From the NCBI GenBank assembly GCA_023362775.1, contig JALMGJ010000001.1, positions 91,452,501 to 91,516,500 on the forward strand: a stretch of 64,000 nucleotides of DNA, given 5' to 3'. The position numbers and the translations under genes were made by a program. The notes under the pieces are model-generated. The model had not been told where the DNA came from, made no database searches, and saw only the letters and a list, made by a program, of their open reading frames with translations. Below, piece by piece: positions 1 through 9,275 of this stretch; within the stretch, counting starts at the first letter, position 1, and each line of letters opens with the position of its first letter. This DNA comes from Charina bottae (lineage: Eukaryota; Chordata; Lepidosauria; Squamata; Charinaidae).

Positions 1-1
1 G

Positions 2-916
2 CAGGTGGCGCCCCTGGCGGCGGTCTACCCGCTGCCAGACGCTTTCCTCCGCCGGGTGACTCCTGGGTGGTTCGCCTTCCTGTGGGGCACAGCGTTCTTC
101 CCCCTGGCGCGGGCCGTTGCATACCTGCTGGTGTGTGAGGGTGGCCTTGGACTGCCGGCACTGGATCTGGCGCTGTGGGGGCGCTTCCTGGCGCAGAACC
201 TGGGCAGCGTGTCCCAGCTACTCCCTCCGCCAGGCGCGGGGCGGGTGGTGCCGCCGCCGGCTGGGCGTGCACCGGCGCTCTGGGCGGCGCTGTTCCTGGC
301 CCACTGGTGTGGCAGCAACTTGGGTGAGATGCGCTGGTGGCGCGGCGGGACCTGCGCCTTCCGTGTCTCGGGCCCGGACTGTGGCTGCCTGCCCGCATTC
401 CTGGCGGAGCTGCCCACCGTCCTGCGCCGGTACTGCATCCTGGCGGCCCACTTCCACCCCTTTTGGCGGGAGGCGGCGGCGGCAGGCACGCCGGGCCGGG
501 AGTTGGCCATCCGGCGCTGCACGATGCGGGTGGAGGTGACGGCAGAGGCGCTGGAGCGTGCCATCACGGGGCCGTGGCGGGCGGCGGCGTGGCGGCGGGC
601 GGCGGCGGGCCGCCTGCCAGGCTACCAGGCGCCGCCGGCAGGCCCGCTGGAGCCCTTCACTGACCAGCGGCTCCCGTACCTTTACTGGGAGACGCGCTGG
701 CGGGCGTACCACCAGGTGCTGCGGGAGCCGGCGGCGCAGCCGTGGGCACGCGGGGCGGCGCGCCTGTGCCCGCGCGTGGTCTGCACCGCCAGATTATGGG
801 CCTCAGGCATAATCATTCCCCCATCTTCTTCCCTGCTTTGTCTTCTGTGCCTAGGAAGATTAAGACCATTTCACAAGCTCAACAGCAGCATGGTGATCTT
901 AACGATCCTCCTTTAG
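2..916 (+). mobile_element. GC-rich partial ORF, probably the C-terminal part of a Tx1/L1-like LINE ORF2
   Basis: The frame is open from the left window edge to a stop at 914-916. The GC-rich coding-like part ends near 793, where composition drops sharply to AT-rich; the last 40 codons are probably read-through. The translation has 'FLWG' followed about 30 residues later by 'EGGLGLPALDL', then 'ALFLAHWCG' and a late 'FTDQRLPYLYW' segment. The F-W-G...GGLGLP-D/L spacing is typical of the region after the reverse transcriptase in Tx1- and L1-clade LINE ORF2 proteins, and the later segment sits where those proteins carry a 'NR.RDL.W' motif. The fragment has no stop codon, so it is either young or under constraint. 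The 5' part, including any RT and endonuclease domains, lies outside the window. It could instead be an exon of an unrecognised GC-rich host gene; I see no convincing splice donor near 793. Confidence 0.42.
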
Positions 917-1014
917 ATGATAAAAGGACTTAAAATAACATCTCAATATAACCATGACCTAGCCCCAGGTGTAAGGTCACACAGCTACCTAGAAACATAT
1001 TTAGGATTCCCTTA

Positions 1015-1095
1015 CTAACTTTGCTCAGACTGAAGAAGCTCCTTGGATAAGGAGCGAAACGTTTCCACTGAGAAAATAGAAATCCAGTTGACATG
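1015..1095 (+). mobile_element. Penelope-like element 3' fragment with hammerhead-like core
   Basis: The segment contains CTGAAGA (1030-1036), a perfect 7-bp hairpin (1038-1044 with 1049-1055, loop 1045-1048), then GAAAC (1056-1060) and GTT (1061-1063). This is the order of the hammerhead ribozyme core (CUGANGA, stem II, GAAA, UH). Penelope-like elements are known to carry hammerheads in their terminal repeats, and this type of sequence recurs in fish and reptile genomes followed by a conserved 'ATCCAGTTG'-like stretch, which is present here. No RT ORF is attached. Confidence 0.5.
1030..1072 (+). ncRNA. Putative hammerhead ribozyme (type I-like) motif
   Basis: The core elements are in the correct order: CTGAAGA, 7-bp stem II with a GGAT loop, GAAAC, GTT. 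Stem I can form from GA (1028-1029) with TC (1064-1065), and TCA (1025-1027) with TGA (1069-1071) across an internal loop. Stem III is minimal (C-G), as reported for Penelope-type hammerheads, which may work as dimers. Activity is inferred. Confidence 0.45.
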
Positions 1096-1368
1096 ATTCA
1101 AGCTACATGAGTTGTATTGGTTATTGGTACATCTTTAGGTCTGACCCAAAGTGCTGTTTTGGACTATTAAAGTTCTACACAATTCTGGACCAGGTTATCT
1201 GATGGACCTCCTGAACCATTTTGATTGTTTCCAAGCTCTTAGATCACTGCCTTTCCGTTAAGACTGGGCTTTAAACTGAACAAGCCAGCATTTAAAGACA
1301 ACCTGTTCCCACTGGCTTTGAACTGAGATAATTATATGGAATGACGTGTTTAAATTTGGTGCAATCAG

Positions 1369-2455
1369 GCTTCCGGTGTGAAAAGGGCAGACTGAGCAGC
1401 TTTGCCCGCGAGCTCCGCGGGCAGATCTGGCATCGTGGCAGTTTTCCGGGCACAGGCTGGTTTCTCCTGTAGCCCAGAGCGCTTTTCCGGATTAAGGGAA
1501 ACGCTTGGAATTGCCCCATTTGTCCTCCAGACGGTGAGGTGCAGCCAGGAGATCGTGGGCAGCATGCGCAATCGATCGGTAAGTCTTCGCTGGGAGGCTG
1601 GTATGTTCGCTGCCTTGAGTTATTTGTAAAAATAATAAAGGTGGGATAGAAAATAAATATATAAATATAAATATAAATATAAATATAAATATAAATATAA
1701 ATATAAATATAAATATAAATATAAATATAAATATAAATATAAATATAAATAATATAAATATAAATATAAATATAAATATAAATATAAATATAAATATAAA
1801 TATAAATATAAATGCATTGGCATACTTTGAGGTGGGGTAAAATTAAGAATGTTATTGGATGGATAATGAAGTTATGATGATTTCATTTCTCTTTAATGAT
1901 TTGGATTAAGATTTATTTGATTTTTCTTAAAGTGTGTTTGATTTTCATAAGGTTTAATAATAGTTGCTTGGTTTTTTAGGTTAATTAGGATTAAGATTGT
2001 TGTAGTATTATCAATTATAAAAGCAAAAAATTTATATGTTCTTACAATTTGATTTCTATTATAGTGGACAGAAATATATAGAATAGTGGTGGGAAGGAAA
2101 TAATTAAATTAATTTTGTTTTATGGGGGAGGGAAGTTGATTTAGAAATTTATATAAATATATATACTCTTTATATAAGGGGAAAGAGCAACTGCATTAGG
2201 GATTTTTATGTGTTAATGGAAGGATTTATAGAAATAATGTGATCTTGGTTTGATACAGAGTAAGGGATTGATTAGGGAAATTGCTGTATATTCTTCCTGT
2301 TGAAAGTTGGAAGTCACCTTTCTATGTAATTTCTAAAATTCTTTTTTCCTGTGTTTTTCACTTTTTAGATTTTTTTTCTTTCTGTAGTTTTTTTGTTTTT
2401 GATTTTGTAGTTTTTATTCTCGCTTTAAAATCAATAAAATTCTATTAAAAAAAAG
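1369..2455 (+). mobile_element. Internally deleted non-LTR retroelement (L1-like, nonautonomous)
   Basis: The element is bounded by a 14-bp duplication (TTTGGTGCAATCAG at 1355-1368 and 2456-2469). It starts with GCTTCCGGTG and ends in AATAAAATTC plus an A-run. The first ~230 bp match, in opposite orientation, the 5' end of the longer element at 61697-63791. The last ~640 bp match that element's 3' part ('TTGTTGTAGTATT', 'AAAGTTGGAAGTCAC'). The ORF-bearing middle is missing and replaced by a SINE-type tail (about 1600-1655) and a hexanucleotide array. No coding capacity remains. Confidence 0.7.
1660..1813 (+). repeat. (TATAAA)n microsatellite
   Basis: About 25 units of a 6-bp repeat with one 3-bp slip near 1750. 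It grew from the A/T-rich tail of a SINE piece (GTTCGCTGCCTTGAG... at 1603-1655) inside the non-LTR element. The open frames here are low-complexity artefacts. Confidence 0.95.
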
Positions 2456-2469
2456 TTTGGTGCAATCAG

Positions 2470-3100
2470 ATTTCATGCTGTTAACATTTTTGGAAATGCT
2501 GATATTTGCGAATTGGGTTTTAACTTGTAGGTAAACTTGTGAGAACTGTGTGTTGTGATTTTTATGCTGTAAATTGCTTTGAGACAACCAATGTCCTAAA
2601 AAGGTGGCCTCAAAGCAGTGTGTGTGTATATGCAAGCTTCAAATGAAAGATCCTCCGGAGCACACAGGAGAAAAAAAACTGTGAACAGTAGATGACTTTG
2701 GGAATACCTTTTATGCTGGTAGCTTGTGACTTCTCAGGTGCATTTCTTTGTATTATTTATAGCTCAAAGGTGATACTGGCACAATCTCAAATCAATCAGG
2801 AGAAGTTTGGGAGTATGTTTCCAAGTCAGGGTGGCAGGAAAACACTGCAAGATCTGGCTGTATGTTCAATGACAAATGGGAAGAAGTTATCCTTTCTCAA
2901 CAGCAGAAGGAAAAGTAGGATGGTGGGGGGACTTATAGTGGTTTTCTTTCATAGGCCTTGCCCCATTTGCCTGTGCTTTCAAAGAAACAGTTGTTCAGTA
3001 ACAATTTAGCAGTCCACTATTCTCGTTTGTAGCAGGAATATTTGGCTGGGTCCTCACATGCTTAACCATGCCAGATAAAGATCTAGTGGCTGCATTCAAA
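2470..3100. other. No gene seen
   Basis: Unique-looking sequence without a coding signature. The 105-codon frame at 2692-3009 has no recognisable domain or splice context. Confidence 0.5.
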
Positions 3101-3103
3101 TAA

Positions 3104-3664
3104 GAGCCAGTTTGTTCTAGTGGTTAAAGTGCTGGGCTAGAAACCAGGATACTGAGAGTTCTAGTCCCGCCTTAGGCATGAAAGCCGGCTTGGTGACCTT
3201 GGGCCAATCCCTGTCTCTCAGCCCTAGGAAGGAGACAATGGCAAACCAGGATACTGAGAGTTCTAGTCCCGCCTTAGGCATGAAAGCCGGCTTGGTGACC
3301 TTGGGCCAATCCCTGTCTCTCAGCCCTAGGAAGGAGACAATGGCAAACCAGGATACTGAGAGTTCTAGTCCCGCCTTAGGCATGAAAGCCGGATGGGTGA
3401 CCTTGGGCCAGTCCCCCTCTCTCAGCCCAACTCACCTCACATGGTTGTTGTTGTGGGGAAAATAGGAGGAGGAAGGAGTACTAGGTATGTTCGCCCCCTT
3501 GAGTTATTTATAAAAATAATAAAGGCGGGATATAAAAAAATAAAATAAATAAATAAAATAAAATAAAATAAAATAAAATAAAATAATAAAACAACAAAAC
3601 AAAACAAAACAAAACAAAACAAAACAAAACAAAACAAAACAACAAAACAAAACAAAACAAAACA
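3104..3664 (+). mobile_element. tRNA-derived SINE (family with 'GAGCCAGTTTG' head), internally triplicated
   Basis: It starts with GAGCCAGTTTGTTCTAGTGG (A-box-like) and contains the B-box-like GTTCTAGTCCCGCC. It then has a central 'GACCTTGGGCCA' domain and a tail 'GTTATTTATAAAAATAATAAAGGCGGG' type sequence (here 3503-3531). An (AAATA)n then (AAAAC)n array follows at 3536-3664. The central part occurs three times in tandem with a 102-bp period (starts at 3141, 3243, 3345). Confidence 0.8.
3141..3446 (+). repeat. 102-bp tandem triplication inside a SINE
   Basis: AAACCAGG recurs at 3141, 3243 and 3345; the first two units are almost identical. The junction motif is AAACCA, which occurs in the SINE both in 'GAAACCAGG' (head side) and in 'GCAAACCACTT' (distal side, visible in the single-unit copy at 6150-6388). 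Microhomology-driven duplication is therefore likely. Because 102 is divisible by 3, long spurious ORFs result. Confidence 0.85.
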
Positions 3665-3799
3665 TGCTAAACTTATTTAATTGCAGCAGCACAGCAAAGT
3701 TTAGGTATTCATCAAGCTGTATGTTTCAATGAATACCTCTTCATAGCACAAATTAAACACAACATCTTTCTGCAAATTTGAGGGCATATTTACTATTTA

Positions 3800-4700
3800 T
3801 ATGCAATTATTTATAGATTCAAAATAAGAAAACAGTGAATATAGCAGGGGCAGATGTTCAGACATCCTTTCAGTTGGTACTTGGTAGCACCTCCTTTGGC
3901 AAAAATTATGTTTCCTGTAGCCAGCTAAGGATCTTTCTGTTCTTGGTTTTGGAATTTTTCCCCACTTTTTCTTGCAGAACTTTTCTGGCTCAGAAATATT
4001 CTTAAGTTTCCTTGCATGAACTGGTTTGAGATCTCCCCGTAGATTTTCAGTAATACTCAAGACTGGAAACTATGAATGTCATTCGAAAACCTATATTTTT
4101 CTTTCTTATAAGTACTTAGTAATTGATTTGGAGACATTTTGCGGATCATTGTCCTGCCAACCTTTTTTTCAGCTTCACTGTGGGACATTAGCGTATAGGA
4201 TATGTTGATATTTATTAAATCCAGTCTCCCTTCCATTTGCACAATGTTGCCTGTGCCACTGGCTGCTACACAGCCCCAGGGTATAATAGTCACCTCCATG
4301 CTTAATGGGTAGCAAGGTGTTCTTTTTTTTCCTCAAATGCTTCACCCATTTTTCTCCAAATGTGTCCTGCTTGGCTGAAATAGAAAGCACTTTGTTCCAA
4401 AAAGTTTCAGTCTTACCAAGATTTTCTTTTGCATACTTTGGATGATGACTTTTATGATGAGGTTGGAGAAAAGTGTCCCTTCCGACATCTCTCCCATGCA
4501 GATAATTGTAGTTTATTTATTTGTTTCGTGTCCAGATCAAACTTTACTCTGCAAAAATGTAGCCACCGCCACAGCTTTGTCATTAGCTTGCTGTAGGTCA
4601 TCAACAGTACAAAGCTCCAACAGTAATTGTAGTATAAGTAATGCTGTACTGTCACTGCAGTGAACTGTGGGTTCTGTTTTGGAGATCTGACTAATTTTCA
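3800..4700 (-). pseudogene. Decayed Tc1-like transposase
   Basis: Minus-strand frames give ordered Tc1-family pieces. 'FWNKVL'-like sequence lies near 4390-4420. 'KHGGDYYTLG..' and 'WGCVAASGTGNIVQMEG' lie at about 4230-4320 in two different frames. The C-terminal 'NISEPEKFCKKKWGKIP' and 'LAGYRKH' lie at 3860-4010. Several frameshifts and stops break the frame, and parts of the catalytic DDE region are eroded. Terminal inverted repeats were not located. This is a dead cut-and-paste transposon copy, clearly older than the BovB or hAT elements here. Confidence 0.75.
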
Positions 4701-5388
4701 GGTAGTTCTAGCAGAGATTTTTCTTGTTCTGGCAGGTTTTGCTTTGACTTCAAAAGTTCCTTCTAACTTCCATTTCTTAACAATGTTTCTCTTGCTAGCT
4801 GGAAGCACTTAGATATTTCTTTTTAATTGCTTCCCCTGCTTTGTAAGAATGAATTATGTTCATTTTCAAATGCTTTAAAAAGCTCATGGTGTTGAAGCTA
4901 AACAGAACAATAATCACAATCTGAGAGGTTAGAAGGGTCAGAGTATTTATTCACATACGGAATTGTCTACTCCTGGCTAATTGTAGGCCTAACAAGCTAA
5001 TCTCCTTGAGAATCTAACTTGATGTAAGATTTACTTGGGTAATAATCATAACACTGTCATGAGATCTGTGTCCCATCATCTCTATAATTTGAGAATCTAT
5101 TTTTTCAAATACTGTTGATAACTCATAATGTTCAGGTGATGTGTCTCAGTGGAAGCCAAGATGTTTCAAGAAGATATAGGTGGTCATTGGAGATGATTTT
5201 AATTAGTTATTCATTTGTTAGTTTCAGCTTTTACTTCAAAAGCTTAAGCAACCTACTATATATGAAGATCTCCATTCATTTTACCCTCATAACAAAAACT
5301 CTGTAAAGTAAGTTGAGCTGAGAAGTATGTGATTGAAAATCAGTAAGTTTTAGATGGCTGAGATTACATTTGAATATACTGTAGGTCT
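4701..5388. other. No gene seen
   Basis: AT-rich sequence; may include the degraded flank of the Tc1 copy. No coding or structured RNA signal was found. Confidence 0.5.
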
Positions 5389-5405
5389 ACCCAGTAATAG
5401 TACTC

Positions 5406-5696
5406 CGGGAAATCAAGCCAGACTGCTCACTTGAGGGAATGATATTAAAGGCAAAACTGAAGTACTTTGGCCACATAATGAGAAGACAGGATACCCTGGA
5501 GAAGAAGCTGATGCTAGGAAAAGTGGAAGGCAAAAGGAAGAGGGGCCGACCAAGGGCAAGATGGATGGATGGTATTCTGGAGGTGACGGACTCAACCATT
5601 GGGGAGCTGGGGATGGTGACGGCCGACAGAAAGCTCTGGAGTGCACTGGTCCATGAAGTCACGAAGAGTCGGAAACGACTGAACGAATAAACAACA
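5406..5696 (+). mobile_element. 5'-truncated RTE-clade LINE 3' end
   Basis: It is flanked by a perfect 17-bp target-site duplication (5389-5405 and 5697-5713). The frame 5439-5690 encodes an RTE C-terminus ('LKYFGHIMRR', 'KLMLGKVEGKRKRGRPRARW', 'VHEVTKSRKRLNE') and ends in an ACAAC tail. It resembles BovB but the residues differ (RPRARWMDGI), so it belongs to a sister RTE family. The short fragment is free of stops. Confidence 0.85.
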
Positions 5697-5713
5697 ACCC
5701 AGTAATAGTACTC

Positions 5714-6149
5714 TAACTTAGCTCCCCTTGACTTCAGTAAGAAAACTAAATGTGTGATGTGTCTACCATAAAGGAGAACAATGGGCTGCTACTAAGTTGT
5801 CACTCAGCTGTCACTTTAGTGGGGGGGGGGGGATTCTTTCTGAGTCCTGAAACAGATGGGGCATTCCGAGAAGAAACATCTACCTTTCTAAGTTGAAAGT
5901 ATGACCAACTACAAAAATTATGGCATTGTGATTCTTCCCCCATCTACCCACTCACATATATATTCCTAGTCATATGTGGAGACACAAGAAGAATGACTGT
6001 AAAGTATTATTACCTTCCCCTTTGTAACAGTCTGCAAATCCCCATTATCTCCTATTTTTCTCTCTATTCTTAAGAAAAGGTGGATACACCTCCCCCTCCA
6101 CTATTTCCCACTGAAAACTACATTTGACTTAAATTATGTAAAGTTAATA
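5714..6149. other. No gene seen
   Basis: Contains a 13-nt G-run near 5820 and otherwise unremarkable AT-rich sequence. Confidence 0.5.
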
Positions 6150-6388
6150 TAATTTTTTTTAATCCGTTTGATCACGTCCGATTCTGGGAGACTGGCTGGA
6201 CAAACCCCTGCAGTGTTCTTGGCAAGGTTTTTCAGAAGTGGTTTGCCATTGCCTCCTTCCTAGGGCTGAGAGAGAGGGACTGGCCCAAGGTCACCCAGCT
6301 GGCTTTGTGCCTAAGGTGGGACTCACCAGGAACCCACCTGGTTTCTAGCCTGATGCCTTAACCACTACACCAAACTGGCTCTCACTGT
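6150..6388 (-). mobile_element. tRNA-derived SINE, BovB-type tail version
   Basis: Read on the minus strand it has the same head and central domain as the SINE at 3104 (GAGCCAGTTTGG, CTAGAAACCAGG, GACCTTGGGCCAGTC). It continues with 'GGCAATGGCAAACCACTTC' and ends with 'GAATCGGACGTGATCAAACGG', similar to the RTE/BovB 3' end. Only one central unit is present. This shows the ancestral arrangement from which the 102-bp arrays arose. Confidence 0.8.
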
Positions 6389-7339
6389 AATTATACCCCC
6401 TGTATTTAACTATTTTTTTTCCTCCTGTCACATTAAACATATTTTGCAGCACCCACTTTTGGAGCTTCTCTAGGGGACACATCCCAGGTTTGGGGAAAGT
6501 CCTGCTGCTCTAGAAAGTCCCGATTGATTACCCCAGTGGTAGATCAAGGGGAGATTATAACAGACATCATTGATTTCAGCAGGCCAAAGGTTTGTCTGAC
6601 ATTTCGAGCTGACATTGCACACAAGGAAACCTTAAAGTTCAGCCCTTTTCAACTTTCTGCAGAACTCTTTTGCTCTCTGTTTTTCAAGTGAGCAGAATAA
6701 AGAAGATGTGTTTTTGTCAGCGATGATCTTACATATTTCTGGGAACAGCTTCAGGGACCTCTTTGTTTAAGTACACAGATGGTGACCTCAAGAGGGCAGG
6801 CTGGATCCGCCTTAGAGCTTATAATGGGACACCGGAGAGGAAGTGGACTCTAAGGCAGCTGGGAGATGTACAGAAGCATCTGAAATTTTACCCCAAAGAT
6901 AAGGGGACCCAAGGTCTGCTCAGTCTCTGCTGTGACTAAATGGCGAGGTCCTTGTTGAAAAACAAAGCCAGCCAGTGCAAATGATTTCTAACCTACCTGG
7001 AAAAAGCAATTGCTTTCTGCAGGTAGAATATTGTGATCTGGTGTATATTTTATAATTCTCTGGGGGACTGGGCTGTGGCTGACTTTGCTGCCTGCTGGGG
7101 GTATGGTGAATTCACCCAACTAGGGAAAGGTTCACACATATCACTAAACCTTGGGGTTGGTTTGGTTTGGGCTTACCGCATGATTGTGCAACTGACAGTC
7201 TAAAGGCTGCATGTGGCTCATCGGGGGGGGGGGGGCAGGTGTAGGACTCTGCACCCTCCACATTTTGTTGCTCATCCCATTTTCAATAGCCTTCATGTCA
7301 CTGCTTCTGTTTGACCAATCCTATTACCCGATGTGTGTC
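6389..7339. other. No gene seen
   Basis: Unique-looking sequence with a G-run near 7220. No exon-like signal was recognised. Confidence 0.45.
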
Positions 7340-8385
7340 CTGTTCAGAGTAGGAGGCGACCAGAGATTGAATAGAATTAATATTTATTTACAAATTCAAC
7401 TATTTACATCTAATAAGTCTTTTGAAAGAATGAACGCGTTGCGGAATTAATCCCATCCCAGCAAGGCCAGAGCACTGGATGACACAGGCAAACAAGATTC
7501 CGTAGGTGATTGCAATACGGCAGCAAGACGGAACGCGGCTTGAGATCGAGGCAAGGAGACTGGAACAGGCTCGGCTGGAATTCACGGCAAGACAAGGCTG
7601 GACTCGGCTGGAGTGCGCGGCTTGACAAGGCAGGACTCGACTGGAAAACACGACGTGGCAAGGCAGGATTTGACTGGAAGGTGTGGCATGGCAAGGCAGG
7701 ACTCGGCTAGAAGACGCGGCATGGCAAGGCAGGACTCGACTGAAGGGCTCAGCATCTCAGGACGGGACTCGGCTGACGAGTGTTGCATGGCAGGACAGGA
7801 TTCAGCTGAAAGGTGCGGCGCGACTACGCAGGAGTCCGTGTAAGGGAGCGGCTCGGCAAGGCAGGACTCGGATGAAGGTGAAGGCACCCGGAGGAATTCC
7901 GAAATGGTGAAAGGCGCTGACTCTGATTCCATGGAGGCTACAGAGCAGGCTTTTGAAGGCAATTCCGGCTCTACTTTTGCTGAAGAAGTTGTTAGCTCAG
8001 TGGAACGGTTGTCTCCGGCGGTTTGCTCCTTGCGCTGGCGTCTTTTTATCCTGTTTCCTTCATGCTGTTTATCCTCGGGGTCCAATTGGGCTTCTTTCTG
8101 TTTGGCGCGCTTTTCGGCTTGCCTTTCCCTTGCACTGATTGGTGGCTTAGAGCATGCTCCCTGGTTCTGGCTAATCAGCTGCTCAGGATTTTCCCGCTCT
8201 GCTGAGTCATTCTGAGTTTCGGTTTCCCAAGTTTTGTCAGGATAGGTTTCAATTTCCCTTTTTTGCTTAACATAGGTTTTGGTTTCGTTTAGCTCAGCAT
8301 CAGATTCAGACTCAACTCTTACAACGTGTATAAAAAGTGTGTCTGTGTCTGTATATATGGAAGAGTATGAGGTGGGAGTTCTCAT
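7340..8385 (-). mobile_element. LTR-like or unclassified element with internal minisatellite and 267-codon ORF
   Basis: On the minus strand a 267-codon frame (8385 to 7582) has a charged N-terminal part (many E, K, Q) and a C-terminal part of about nine 11-residue repeats around 'ESCLAMP'. A TATA-like AGGATAAAAAG lies near 8055. An AAATAAATATT polyadenylation-like signal lies near 7380, after the repeats. This order is compatible with an LTR whose transcribed part grew a minisatellite. I do not recognise the protein, and coding function is doubtful because GC bias and repeats alone can keep the frame open. A lineage-specific gene exon is the alternative. Confidence 0.35.
7560..7870 (-). repeat. 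33-bp minisatellite (11-residue period)
   Basis: Units such as GGCAAGGCAGGACTCGGCTG recur with a 33-bp period, about nine diverged copies. On the minus strand each unit reads as an 11-residue block with a conserved E-S-C core. The period, a multiple of three, keeps all frames open. Confidence 0.85.
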
Positions 8386-8800
8386 GTATTTTATTTATTT
8401 AAAACATGGGAATCCATTGGGATATGAGAGAAGGGGGATAATGATGATGGTTATTTTAATACTACATTTTCACAACATATGTCAGCCCTTCAAGGTAGGC
8501 AAGGTCAAGAAATAGAAGCATCAGGGATTCCAAGAATGCTTTTTTATTGCTGTAGGGCAAATACCAGAATCTTGAAGGCATGTTAGAGATTCTTTCTGCC
8601 CCATCTTATAGAAATACAAAATCAAGGCAGGGATATTCTGAGTTTCTTTCTCACAGTTTCCTCTTTCTTGGGACTGAATCATCTTTTCTCCTCAGTTAAT
8701 GATTCCTTGCTCCCTTCCCAAGGTCAGGTCTATATTCTTTCACAACACGCTAAGTTGGTTTCAGCGCTGAGCTTCAATGCTCCTCACCTGTCCTTGACTG
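8386..8800. other. No gene seen
   Basis: AT-rich and unremarkable. Confidence 0.45.
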
Positions 8801-8805
8801 GGGGA

Positions 8806-9275
8806 AAAGTATACCAGCATAATCAGAAGGTCGGCAGTTCGAACCCCGCATGACGAGGTGAGCTCTCGTCGCTAAGTCCTAGCTCCTGTCAACCCAGCAG
8901 TTCGAAAGCCTAGCAAGTAGATAAATGGGTACCACCTTAAGTGGGAGAATTTGCTGGCGTCCTGTCGGGAGCCGGTTCCACCGGAGGAAAGATCGGAGGA
9001 AAGATTGAATGGCAATGGTGCGGACAGACCCGGAAGTGACATCAACAGGACGTCAGCAGCCGGCTCAAGGCATCCTGGGAATTGTAGTCCAGAGCCTTAG
9101 AAGAGCCGGTTCCCTTACCCCCTCTCCTGGTGCGCGGGTTAAATTACACTCTATAGTTGGTGACATTGTATAATGGTAAAAATGTATATATATATGTATG
9201 TAAGCCGCCTAGAGTCCTCCATTAGGGAGGGGATAGGCGGGGTATAAATAGCACTATAAATAAATAAATAAATGT
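8806..9275 (+). mobile_element. Sauria-like SINE head with L2/CR1-type tail
   Basis: The head carries the Sauria-type signatures GGTCGGCAGTTCGAACCCC, 'CAGTTCGAAAGC' and 'AAGTAGATAAATGGGTACC'. The middle (GGAAGTGACATCAACAGGAC...) and the end 'GTAAGCCGCCTAGAGTCC'...'AGGCGGGGTATAAATA' are unlike the RTE-type tail of the Sauria SINEs at 37.9 and 40.4 kb and resemble an L2/CR1 LINE 3' end. It ends in a (AAAT)n tail. Confidence 0.6.

Noticed and set aside
1620..1823. Tyr/Leu-rich minus-strand frame
   Set aside because: Artefact of the (TATAAA)n microsatellite.
3117..3465. Repeat-protein-like frames 'AGLELSVSWFAI...'
   Set aside because: Produced by the 102-bp SINE triplication.
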